From CAZQKW01 sp964594075 (GTDB lineage: Bacteria; Desulfobacterota; WTBG01; CAIYCZ01): DNA of 64,000 bases. The position numbers and the translations under genes are program-made. The stretch lies in NCBI GenBank assembly GCA_964594075.1, contig CAZQKW010000010.1, positions 17,871-81,870 of the forward strand, written 5' to 3'. Positions 54,959-63,573 of this stretch are shown here, piece by piece (the stretch's first letter is position 1; each line of letters begins with the position of its first letter). A model generated the notes under the pieces. The model made no database searches, was not told the origin of the DNA, and saw nothing but the letters and a program-made list of their open reading frames with translations.

Positions 54959-55726
54959 ATGGCTGAAAAAGCTGTTTTAATTGATACATCCAAGTGCATT
55001 GCCTGCAAGGGCTGCCAGATTTCCTGCAAACAGTGGAATGAGCTGCCGGCCGGGACATCGGAATTTTTTGCCTCTACCGAAGGCTACGAAAATCCTTCCG
55101 ACCTCTCTGACCACACCTATACCCTTGTCAAATTTCACCAAGGAGAAAAGGCCAACGGCGACCCTGACTGGCTGTTCCGGAAAAAACAGTGCATGCACTG
55201 CACTGATGCGGCCTGTGTGGCATCGTGCCCCAAACAAACCATAAAGCGTTCCGACAATGGCTTTGTGTTTATTGACCGCAGCGGATGCATCGGCTGCGGC
55301 ACTTGTGTAAGAGTCTGTCCATTTTCAATTCCGCGCCTCTCCGAAGGTGAACGTCCTGAAGATGAGGGCATTCCCAAATCATATAAGTGCTGGGGATGCC
55401 AGGACCGGGTATCCAACGGCGCTGAGCCTGCCTGCGTGAAAACCTGCCCGACTTCGGCCGCAATATACGGCGACCGGACAGAGATGGTTGCCAAAGCCCA
55501 GTCACGGCAAGCACAGCTAATAGCAGAAGGTCACAGCGAGGCAAATGTGTACGGCATTGACGAGATGGGCGGCCTGCATTATCTCTACATTCTGCTGCGT
55601 GATCCTTCATTTTACGGACTCCCCAGCGCAGCAGAGCTCAACTCAAGCTCCCGGAGGGCCTATATGCTAAAAATTGCCGAGGAGGGCAAGCGTTTTGCCA
55701 GCCGCTTTATAAAGATAGCTATATAA
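54959..55726 (+). CDS. fdhB: formate dehydrogenase iron-sulfur subunit
   Basis: A 255-residue ferredoxin-like subunit with four [4Fe-4S] sites: CIACKGCQISC, CMHCTDAACVASCP, CIGCGTCVRVCP and CWGCQD...CVKTCP. It takes electrons from FdhA. It has no C-terminal membrane helix, unlike E. coli FdnH, so the dimer should be soluble in the periplasm, carried out by FdhA's Tat signal, as in Desulfovibrio FdhAB. No gamma subunit follows; a strong terminator does. Confidence 0.94.
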   Translation: MAEKAVLIDTSKCIACKGCQISCKQWNELPAGTSEFFASTEGYENPSDLSDHTYTLVKFHQGEKANGDPDWLFRKKQCMHCTDAACVASCPKQTIKRSDNGFVFIDRSGCIGCGTCVRVCPFSIPRLSEGERPEDEGIPKSYKCWGCQDRVSNGAEPACVKTCPTSAAIYGDRTEMVAKAQSRQAQLIAEGHSEANVYGIDEMGGLHYLYILLRDPSFYGLPSAAELNSSSRRAYMLKIAEEGKRFASRFIKIAI

Positions 55727-55756
55727 ACGAGCTCTTGCAAAACGTTTTCAGTAATC

Positions 55757-55806
55757 AAATCCGGCGAAAGGGAAACATTAATTATGCCATTTCGCCGGAT
55801 TTTTAT
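55757..55806 (+). terminator. intrinsic terminator after fdhB
   Basis: Perfect 13-base stem AAATCCGGCGAAA / TTTCGCCGGATTT (55757-55769 with 55790-55802) around a 20-base loop, followed by a T-rich tract. Confidence 0.85.
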
Positions 55807-56096
55807 TGTAAATGTAGGGGGCAGCCTGAATGTTCACCAGTTTATGAAAACACTAATTAATTGCGACGATAAAAATGTTCCCATTCCCCTGTAATCGTTA
55901 TTATATTTCCAGGCGAAAATGCTGTTTTGGGTTGCCCTTGATCATTAGTAATTCTAATAACTCAGCGGCCATAGTGGTAGCAGTTAAGATATTACACAGA
56001 ATTATTGTCAACGCTAAAAAATATGAATCAATTTAAAAATCTTATTGATCATCATACTTATAAACATATTCTCATCTTGTCATTAACAGATATTTA

Positions 56097-56125
56097 TTGA
56101 CAATTTAAATATACTATATTAATAG
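56097..56125 (+). promoter_or_regulatory. candidate sigma-70 promoter
   Basis: TTGACA (56097-56102), 17-base spacer, TAATAG (56120-56125), about 240 bases upstream of the 9-haem cytochrome start. The surroundings are AT-rich, so chance matches are possible. Confidence 0.35.
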
Positions 56126-56273
56126 AATTAAATATAAACTTTGCAGCGTGCGCCGTGTTTGCCCTATTCATTATTTTAAAATAAACTTTATTATTAATTT
56201 CATAGCATCTTTAACATCCCGAATTGGTATTACTTGATTTATAAGTTTAACAACCCGTTATCCCATCAACGTA

Positions 56274-56285
56274 AAGGAGGTGATA
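56274..56285 (+). promoter_or_regulatory. orphan strong Shine-Dalgarno sequence
   Basis: AAAGGAGGTGAT is a perfect complement of the usual 16S rRNA 3' end, but no standard start codon follows within 15 bases; the annotated gene begins about 80 bases later with its own AGAGGAG site. Confidence 0.4.
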
Positions 56286-56361
56286 AGAAATTTCGCATAA
56301 TAATTTTTTAAAAAGCATTTGCAAACAATTCTGAAAAAAAACTATTAGAGGAGATTTTGTC

Positions 56362-58887
56362 ATGATCATGAGAAGCGGAAAATTAATTTTACTGTTTCTT
56401 TTTGCTCTAACACTTATCGCAGCGCGGGGCTGCCAAATAGGCTCAGGAAGCATTGAAGGAACGGTAACCAATTCGCTGACCGGCATCGGTGTGGGTGGCG
56501 TGGAAGTTACTCTCCGGCCGGGCATAACTATCTCAACAAGCCAATCCACAGAGCCGGTTATTGTAACAACAGATACAGATGGTGCCTATAGCGCCATTGT
56601 CCCTGCCGGCAGTTACAGCATTACCTTCGCTCGTCAAAATTATAAAACTGCTCAAGGTTCTGCAAGCGTTGGCAAAAGAGTTACGGCAACCGTCAATGCT
56701 GTGCTTGAACCAACTGCAAAAGTAGTGGTAAATGCCGGTCCTGATCAAGAAGGCGAATTTGGCGCATCGGTTGCACTCAATGGATCAGTTGAGATACTTG
56801 ACGGCTCATCGTTAGTCGGATACCAATGGACGCAAACTGCAGGGGCCAATGCTACTCTCACCAACAATACTTCAATCTCGGCTATGGCTCAATTGGGGAC
56901 TTATGAAGCTCATAAGGCGGCATTACTTGCCGGTTTAGAACAAATTGATCGCTTTGGCATACAGGGCATTAATCCCCATGCTCTCGAGGGAGGAAAGACA
57001 GATACCTTCAAACTTACCGTCAAGACATCCAGCGGTTCTTATTCGGACAGTGCAAATGTCGAATTGCCCCTTCCTCTGCAGGTTGCGAGCGGTATTCAAA
57101 ATGTTCCAATCAACGTCCCGGTTTTGCTCCATGGAAAAACCCAAGCGTCATATAATTGGGTTATTACTAAACCCAGCGGTTCTACCGCAACATTAGAGGA
57201 CAGCACAACCCAAGATCCCTATTTCACACCGGACATTGTGGGTGAATACACAATTGAAGAAGAATCCTCAGAGGCATCCATAAAAGTTTATGCAGGCACC
57301 TACCAAGGCGGCATTACCGGCCAAGATGCAAATGGCAACCCGGTCATGGGAAGCTGCACAGCATGCCACAGTTCGCCAGCCACCTATTCTGAAACCTTTG
57401 AGGAATGGGCTGAAAGCGGTCACGCTCATATTTTCAGCGATAATATAAACACCAGCGACCATTATGGCGAAAACTGTCTGTCATGCCATACCGTAGGATA
57501 TTTATCCGGAGCTAATGGAATTGATCAGGCGTCTGACTGGGATGCATTTATAGATTCTGGACTTCTGCATGCCGCGTCCCCGACCAACTGGTCAACAGTG
57601 CTTAGCACTTATCCACAAACGGCAAAATTAGCTAACATTCAATGTGAAAATTGCCATGGGCCAAATATTGGGAGCACTTTACATCTGAATGGCAAATCAG
57701 GCGATGAAGAACGGGTAAGCATATCGTCGGACGTCTGCGCTGTGTGTCACGGTGAACCGCCACGCCATGGACGTTTCCAACAGTGGGAAGAAAGCGGCCA
57801 TGCTAATTTTGAGCTCGCTATCGAAGAAGGAGAAAATGGTAACTGCGGGCGCTGTCATTCCGGCCAGGGATTTCTCTACTGGATTAAGCAGCCGAATCCC
57901 AATGCATCAATTCCTAACGATCAGCTTGAAGCTCTGGGAATGACTGTTGATAAGGTTCAGCCGCAAACATGTGTTGTCTGTCATGACCCACATTTTGTTG
58001 GGACGATTTCTGGCGATGCCACTGATGCACCCATGCGCATTGAGGAAGACACGCCACAACTGTTGGCTGGATTCAAAGCCACGAATGTTGGCAAAGGTGC
58101 AATATGTATGGTCTGCCATAATTCGCGCCGGGGACTGCGCAATGATTTAAATCCCCCTCCGTCAAATAATTATAATGCTCCACATGACGGAGCGCAGGGT
58201 GATGTTTTAATGGGCCAGAATGCTTTCTTTGTTGAAGTCGGACAACGGTCAAGCCATGCTAATATCGACGACAGTTGTGTAACCTGCCATATGGAAGCAA
58301 CACCTCCGCCAGCCGGTTTCAGTTACAATCAGAGCGGGACAAACCATACCTTTGAGGCCAGTATAACCATCTGCTCCCAGTGTCATACTGGTTTGGATGG
58401 TTCAGCCTTGCAAGGAAGCGTTGAACTTATGCTTGAGGATCTGCGCAAGGCGATTATCACTGCTGCCAGCGATAAACTGAATGGGTTAGGTACCGTTAAA
58501 GTTCGCGCTTACGATCCAGCGACCGGTCTGTTTTCTTCCGATTCAGATACAAACAGCAATGTTGCGATTAATGTAGCTGCGAACAATGTTACCGTGACTG
58601 ATGTATATTATTTACAAGGTCAAACTACGTTTGCGATTACACTTGCAACACCCATCGACATTTCTTGGCAAAATGGCAGCACAACCACTACAGGCAGCTT
58701 TAGTGTGCAGATGCGATCTCTGAAAGATGACAGTGATGAGTTAGTGTATAAATCTGAATCCAGCAATATGTTCCGTGCATGCTGGAATTACATTCTCATC
58801 ATATTTGATTCCAGTAAGGGTGTCCATAACCCAAGTTTCGTTGCAAACGTTTTAAAGGCGACTGCAGCACAAGATCTGTCTTTCTAA
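56362..58887 (+). CDS. 9-haem exported cytochrome with N-terminal beta domains
   Basis: An 841-residue protein. A hydrophobic signal (LILLFLFALTLIAARGC) could be a lipoprotein or ordinary signal. Residues about 30-120 are a CarboxypepD-reg-like domain (IEGTVTNSLTGIGVGGVEVTL), followed by an Ig/PKD-like region (VVNAGPDQEGEFGASVALNGS). Nine CxxCH motifs (CTACH near 333 to CSQCH near 673) follow, then a beta-rich C-terminus. AGAGGAG precedes the ATG. It resembles the 722-residue cytochrome in layout. Likely an outer-surface or periplasmic carrier. Confidence 0.9.
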   Translation: MIMRSGKLILLFLFALTLIAARGCQIGSGSIEGTVTNSLTGIGVGGVEVTLRPGITISTSQSTEPVIVTTDTDGAYSAIVPAGSYSITFARQNYKTAQGSASVGKRVTATVNAVLEPTAKVVVNAGPDQEGEFGASVALNGSVEILDGSSLVGYQWTQTAGANATLTNNTSISAMAQLGTYEAHKAALLAGLEQIDRFGIQGINPHALEGGKTDTFKLTVKTSSGSYSDSANVELPLPLQVASGIQNVPINVPVLLHGKTQASYNWVITKPSGSTATLEDSTTQDPYFTPDIVGEYTIEEESSEASIKVYAGTYQGGITGQDANGNPVMGSCTACHSSPATYSETFEEWAESGHAHIFSDNINTSDHYGENCLSCHTVGYLSGANGIDQASDWDAFIDSGLLHAASPTNWSTVLSTYPQTAKLANIQCENCHGPNIGSTLHLNGKSGDEERVSISSDVCAVCHGEPPRHGRFQQWEESGHANFELAIEEGENGNCGRCHSGQGFLYWIKQPNPNASIPNDQLEALGMTVDKVQPQTCVVCHDPHFVGTISGDATDAPMRIEEDTPQLLAGFKATNVGKGAICMVCHNSRRGLRNDLNPPPSNNYNAPHDGAQGDVLMGQNAFFVEVGQRSSHANIDDSCVTCHMEATPPPAGFSYNQSGTNHTFEASITICSQCHTGLDGSALQGSVELMLEDLRKAIITAASDKLNGLGTVKVRAYDPATGLFSSDSDTNSNVAINVAANNVTVTDVYYLQGQTTFAITLATPIDISWQNGSTTTTGSFSVQMRSLKDDSDELVYKSESSNMFRACWNYILIIFDSSKGVHNPSFVANVLKATAAQDLSF

Positions 58888-58900
58888 AAACGCTGTTGAA

Positions 58901-58940
58901 CAAAAAGCGGGAACGACTTATTATTCGTTCCCGCTTTTTG
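58901..58940. terminator. bidirectional intrinsic terminator
   Basis: Perfect 16-base stem CAAAAAGCGGGAACGA / TCGTTCCCGCTTTTTG around the loop CTTATTAT. It lies between convergent cytochrome genes, with A-run and T-run on either side, so it can end transcripts from both. Confidence 0.92.
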
Positions 58941-58966
58941 TTGTATCTTTTTTTACATTACAAATG

Positions 58967-60484
58967 TCATTTCGGATGCACTACTCCTGCCAATGCTTTT
59001 ACCTGATTAAACGTATAGCTGTTTGCAGCTAACCCTCCTTGACGGTGGCATGACAGACACATGAAATCAAGGGTGATGCCTTTAGCTTTGCCATTGCTGT
59101 CAACAGCTATTGCTGTGCCGTCGGCGCTGAACATTTCCGCAGGGCTTTGCGCTTGTGGGTTAATGGTGAATATATGTGAGCGCATATCTCCAACTTTTAA
59201 ACTGTTATTATCAGAATCCTTATAACTCACATAAGTTCCAGATTTAACCGCATACGGCATGTGGCAGTCAATACAGGCAAGAAACTCCATCCCGAGCCCC
59301 ACTGTTTTATCCTTGTGACAATTAGTGCATGCCTGAACGATGGCTGTGCCCTTCGCACTCTGATCATAGCGGGCTGATGCGTGCGGGTTGTGGCAGGTAA
59401 CGCAGGTAAAATAAGATTTTATGCCGGCTTTTAGTTCATCAGACTGCTGTTGGCTGAGACTAAGACCCTCAGACGCCTCGACCAGCGCCTTATTATGGCG
59501 GGTATGACAATTAGCGCAGGTCTCGGCCGGATCAAGGGGTGGCTTGACTGCAAGCGGATTTGCGACATGGTTACTGCCGGGGCCGTGGCACGCTTCACAG
59601 CCGACCCCAGGTTCCTTCCATGTTCCGACAATCCCGTCCTTACCGTCCTGGTGCCCTGGGGCAGAATAGCCGGTGGTATGGCAGGTTCCGCAGGTAAATG
59701 TTTTAGCTGCGGTGAAGTCTGAATAGTACGGCACAAACTGTCCCGGCAATTTTAAAAAAGTGTTTGGCAGGTTGTATTGGGCATCAACTGCATCTGCGCC
59801 GCTTGTTATAATATATCCGTCCTGATTTATAAATTGCGCCGCCCAGCCGTACCCGCCCGCGACATAAAGAATATCCGGCCAGGAAAACGTTGCTGGGGGA
59901 TGAGGCACGCCTGGAGCAAAGCGCGGATATATGGGTGCAGTGCTTTTCACCATGTTCAGGGCAAAGTGGTGCCCGGACTCATTATAGGCATCTACAATAT
60001 CTTTACTTAATCCGCCATGACAGGCTATGCACAGGGACGTTCCAACATAAGATGCCAGAGGCAGCGGCTGTTGTTCTTCTACGGTGAAAGAGGTTGAAGA
60101 AGAACCGAACCCGCCGGGAATGCTAAAATATGATATGGTTACAGTTGCAATGCCCTGTACGGTTTCTGGAATAAGGCTATCCCAATATATTATAGTATTG
60201 GCGATGAACCTCCCTCTTTCAAATTGAAGCCCCAACCGTTCCGAATAATTATCAGAAAAATTCACGGCGCCACGCACAGCAACAAAGCGTAGCGATTCCT
60301 GTCCCAATGATACGACATATCTAATTCGGTCTCCGGGATTAAATGTGGTTTTCACATTATTATCAACATCAGTGGTCACCAGACTAATGGACTCAGATAT
60401 TTTTACTTGTGTTTCTCCCTTTACGGGGAACAGCATAATTGAAATACAAAATATACCGGTAAAACTGATAATTTTGTGTTTCAT
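58967..60484 (-). CDS. 8-haem c-type cytochrome
   Basis: A 505-residue exported protein with a signal peptide (residues 1-24), an N-terminal beta-sandwich (about 28-140; FNPGDRIRYVVSLG, AVRGAVNFSDN) and eight CxxCH motifs (CIACH to CLSCH). The layout and motifs such as CEACHGPGS, CVTCHNPH and CIDCHMP match the 7-haem protein at 46403-47515, and its C-terminus is nearly repeated in the fragment at 50292-50471. Probably a periplasmic carrier; transcribed toward the shared terminator. Confidence 0.92.
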   Translation of the reverse strand: MKHKIISFTGIFCISIMLFPVKGETQVKISESISLVTTDVDNNVKTTFNPGDRIRYVVSLGQESLRFVAVRGAVNFSDNYSERLGLQFERGRFIANTIIYWDSLIPETVQGIATVTISYFSIPGGFGSSSTSFTVEEQQPLPLASYVGTSLCIACHGGLSKDIVDAYNESGHHFALNMVKSTAPIYPRFAPGVPHPPATFSWPDILYVAGGYGWAAQFINQDGYIITSGADAVDAQYNLPNTFLKLPGQFVPYYSDFTAAKTFTCGTCHTTGYSAPGHQDGKDGIVGTWKEPGVGCEACHGPGSNHVANPLAVKPPLDPAETCANCHTRHNKALVEASEGLSLSQQQSDELKAGIKSYFTCVTCHNPHASARYDQSAKGTAIVQACTNCHKDKTVGLGMEFLACIDCHMPYAVKSGTYVSYKDSDNNSLKVGDMRSHIFTINPQAQSPAEMFSADGTAIAVDSNGKAKGITLDFMCLSCHRQGGLAANSYTFNQVKALAGVVHPK

Positions 60485-60616
60485 GACAGCACCGAAGATA
60501 ACCTAAGTTTATAAATTGTTATTAACTTGTTATTATCTGATTTTATGCTATAAGATTAGACACCTTATTAACACATCATGATATATTTGACAAACAAAGT
60601 TTAGAAGGAGTAGTTA

Positions 60617-62155
60617 ATGAAAATATTATTTGTATATCCAGAGGTTGCTGAAACCTTCTGGAGTTTTAAACATGTACTCAGGGTGGTACAGCGAAAAGCT
60701 GCTTTTCCCCCGCTTGGTGCGCTTACCGTTGCCGCAATGCTTCCGGCGGATTGGCAGAAGCGACTGGTAGATATGAATGTCAAACGGCTTCGCGATGAAG
60801 ACCTGAAATGGGCAGACTATGTTTTTATCAGTGCGATGATTGCTCAACGCGAATCAACCCGTTACGTGATTGACCGCTGCAAAGCATTAGGGGTAAAAAC
60901 AGTCGGAGGGGGGCCGTTGTTCAATTCCTTCCGGGATGAATTTCAGGATGTTGACCATTTAGTGCTTGGCGAGGGCGAGGCAATAGTTCCCCAATTCATA
61001 TCAGACCTTCAGGCTGGTATTCCGCAAAAACTATATGAGGCGGAAAAATTTCCTGCGCTTGATACGACGCCGCTCCCGCTCTGGGATCTTATTTCCTTGT
61101 CGGATTATGTCAGCATGGGAATTCAGTTTTCGCGGGGGTGCCCGTTTAATTGTGAGTTTTGCGATATCATTGTAATGAATGGCAGAGTCCCCCGCGCAAA
61201 AAGCAACGCACAAATGATTGCAGAACTTGATGCACTGTATGACCGCGGGTGGCGCGGGACCGTGTTCATCGTTGATGACAACTTTATCGGGCATAAGGCC
61301 AAGGTAAAATCCCTGCTGCGCGAAATTATCGCTTGGCAAAGCAAACGCAAGCGGCGTTTGAATTTTTTTACTGAAGCATCTGTTGACCTTGCAGAAGATG
61401 AAGAACTCATGGACCTCATGGTGCGGGCTGGATTTAATAAAGTATTCTTGGGACTCGAAACACCTTCCGAGGACAGCCTCAGAGAATGCGGCAAATCCCA
61501 GAACTTACGGCGCAGTCTTATCGATTCAGTGCGTATTATTCAGAATCATGGCCTTGCGGTGATGGGCGGATTTATTATTGGTTTTGATAATGATCCGCCA
61601 GACATTTTTGAACGCCAGGTTCAGTTTATTCAAAAGACAGGTATCGTCACCGCTATGATTGGCCTCCTGACGGCAGTTCCTGGCACCAGGCTGTATAAGC
61701 GACTGGAACAGGAAGGACGGCTGCTGTTTAAATCCTCTGGCAACAATACTGATGCCTGCGGCAGTCTGAATTTTGTACCGAAGATGGATAGGGAAACTAT
61801 CATCAACGGTTATCGGTGGGTAATGAATACTATTTATTCACCGGAAATGTATTATAAACGGATTATCACATTTCTGCAGCAATACCGGCCCAGAACAAAA
61901 TTTTATGCTGAAAAAAATGATGTGTTAACGTTTTTTCGTTCCTTCTGGTATCTTGGGATAGCGGATCGCAAATATACGAAGAATTATTTTTGGCGGCTTA
62001 TTACCAAAGGCACCACAAAATATCGCGCAGCGTTTTCAGAAATTGTGACATTTGCTTTGTATGGCTATCATTTTCGCAACCTTTTTTGGTCGCACACATT
62101 CCAGTCTGATATAGAAAAAAATAAAGAATATATTATCAATTGCTGTCAAAAATAG
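60617..62155 (+). CDS. radical SAM protein with B12-binding-like domain and DUF4070-like C-terminus
   Basis: A 512-residue enzyme. Residues 1-140 form a cobalamin-binding-like Rossmann domain (ILFVYPEV..., VKTVGGGPLF, HLVLGEGEA) without the DxHxxG motif of base-off B12 binders. The radical SAM core has CPFNCEFC at about residue 178, then FIVDDNFIG and GLETPSEDSL. The last 130 residues resemble DUF4070. GAAGGAG precedes the ATG. Relatives modify lipids, hopanoids or natural products; the substrate here is unknown. Convergent with the S26 peptidase gene, overlapping it by 20 bases. Confidence 0.87.
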   Translation: MKILFVYPEVAETFWSFKHVLRVVQRKAAFPPLGALTVAAMLPADWQKRLVDMNVKRLRDEDLKWADYVFISAMIAQRESTRYVIDRCKALGVKTVGGGPLFNSFRDEFQDVDHLVLGEGEAIVPQFISDLQAGIPQKLYEAEKFPALDTTPLPLWDLISLSDYVSMGIQFSRGCPFNCEFCDIIVMNGRVPRAKSNAQMIAELDALYDRGWRGTVFIVDDNFIGHKAKVKSLLREIIAWQSKRKRRLNFFTEASVDLAEDEELMDLMVRAGFNKVFLGLETPSEDSLRECGKSQNLRRSLIDSVRIIQNHGLAVMGGFIIGFDNDPPDIFERQVQFIQKTGIVTAMIGLLTAVPGTRLYKRLEQEGRLLFKSSGNNTDACGSLNFVPKMDRETIINGYRWVMNTIYSPEMYYKRIITFLQQYRPRTKFYAEKNDVLTFFRSFWYLGIADRKYTKNYFWRLITKGTTKYRAAFSEIVTFALYGYHFRNLFWSHTFQSDIEKNKEYIINCCQK

Positions 62156-62699
62156 ATTTTATTATTTTATCTCGGAGCATTTTGGCGACATAAAATAGAT
62201 TCCTCAAAATATCTTTAAACCAACGTGGAACATAGGGCATCTTTCTCCCCATTAATCGTAAAATATAGGCACTGCATAAAGCCATCCCTACAATTCTATT
62301 CATTACTGTCCACATCAGTGTATCAATGCTAACTTCATGGCCATTTTTATTTATCTTTGTTACTTTCCCTATTATGGATCGAGCATGAATTAAAGAATAA
62401 TTTGCATGATCATCGCCTTTTTCAACAAAATAAAATTCTCTGTTGCGAATAAATTTTTTTATCACACGATGTGTTACCAAAACATTTCCCTGCCAGAAAG
62501 TTATTATATCACCAAGATATATGCGGGAAGGTTCAATTTTCTTTATTAAAATTTGATCACCCGTTTGGATAAAGGGAGACATACTACCGCTCAATATTTT
62601 CAACCATCCCGTACCCGATTCCTCATATTTTTTTAGCCAGGACTCTGTAACAAGTTTTTTTGACAAATGATTCATTATTTGTTTTGCATTGTCATTCAC
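62136..62699 (-). CDS. S26/S24-type signal peptidase-like protein
   Basis: A 187-residue peptidase of the S26 type. SGSMSPFIQTGD (catalytic Ser followed by Met), GDIITFW, VTHRVI and KGDDHANY match the archaeal/ER-like (SipW) signal peptidases rather than classical LepB; the base may be the His of THRV instead of Lys. A helix near the C-terminus may anchor it. The start is uncertain: GTG 62699 has GGAG upstream and overlaps the HprK-like gene's stop; ATG 62675 is the alternative. Confidence 0.75.
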   Translation of the reverse strand: MNDNAKQIMNHLSKKLVTESWLKKYEESGTGWLKILSGSMSPFIQTGDQILIKKIEPSRIYLGDIITFWQGNVLVTHRVIKKFIRNREFYFVEKGDDHANYSLIHARSIIGKVTKINKNGHEVSIDTLMWTVMNRIVGMALCSAYILRLMGRKMPYVPRWFKDILRNLFYVAKMLRDKIIKSIFDSN

Positions 62700-63573
62700 C
62701 GATTTCACTCCATCTCGCACACCTTAAGTCATTCCAAAATTTTCCCTCTTTATCAAAATATAGTTCATATACTGGTACCGTCTTTATTATTCTCAGGCAC
62801 ATTGCAGATTTCTTCATTTTTTCATTAGACTTATTGTCAGCCGTAAGGGTCGCTGGTGTTATTAATTCTTGATACAGGTTTGTTACAGCAGCAGTTGCGT
62901 TTAATCGCTTAACAAAAAAATTGTCTGCCTTTTTTATGACAAAAATACGTTCAATGGCACACGGTGTTTTTAGAGGATGTCTAAGATTGTCTCTCGCCGC
63001 CAATGGCGGACTATTAACGAATAGCTTGCAATTGTCAAAACGTATTAATATCTGATCATCATGAATCACCACACCTGCCGATGATTTGCCAATAGTGGTT
63101 TTCCCCGACTGATGAGTCCCTATGAAAAGATAGCCAATATCCTCTTTCACCACGCCACATGCATGGATAAAATAGCTATCAATATTCATATAGCTACAGA
63201 TGCTATGGTAAAGCCTTTGCAGAAATCCCTGGAAAACTTCCGCCATTGGAAAATTAAAAAAATCATGGCGAATTGCAATAGTTACTTTTCTCTCCGCAAG
63301 ATTAATACTTCCATCAATGATATGTGGACCAATAGAAAAACTTGTTTCATCAGTTTGTAACGATACCCAGTTGTTCTGAATCTGAGTAATAGGTGACGGC
63401 ATTTCCGTGGAAGGTATAATTAAAACCGTAAAATCGGGATCCTGTGAGCATTCATTACCTGCAAATAATTTACTTAATTTATCAATAATGCCTGGCGACG
63501 GTGACTTAAAAGATAGCTTAAACGGGGGGAAAAAGATTGTTATATGGTTATGCATATTGAGCGCAGGCCACAT
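62692..63573 (-). CDS. HprK-like P-loop protein
   Basis: A 293-residue protein. A P-loop (GTHQSGKTTIGK, about residues 153-164) followed by VIHDDQILIR is the arrangement of HPr kinase/phosphorylase-related ATPases found in peptide-modification and export loci. HPr itself is not in the window. It overlaps the TPR gene upstream and the S26 peptidase gene downstream, so the three form an operon. The start could be ATG 63573 or 63555. Confidence 0.7.
   Translation of the reverse strand: MWPALNMHNHITIFFPPFKLSFKSPSPGIIDKLSKLFAGNECSQDPDFTVLIIPSTEMPSPITQIQNNWVSLQTDETSFSIGPHIIDGSINLAERKVTIAIRHDFFNFPMAEVFQGFLQRLYHSICSYMNIDSYFIHACGVVKEDIGYLFIGTHQSGKTTIGKSSAGVVIHDDQILIRFDNCKLFVNSPPLAARDNLRHPLKTPCAIERIFVIKKADNFFVKRLNATAAVTNLYQELITPATLTADNKSNEKMKKSAMCLRIIKTVPVYELYFDKEGKFWNDLRCARWSEIGE

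Larger units (their letters stand above)
55807..56361. other. AT-rich intergenic region before the 9-haem cytochrome
   Basis: About 550 bases, very AT-rich compared with fdhAB. It contains a candidate promoter (56097-56125) and an orphan strong Shine-Dalgarno sequence (AAAGGAGGTGAT, 56274-56285). No gene recognised. Confidence 0.4.
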
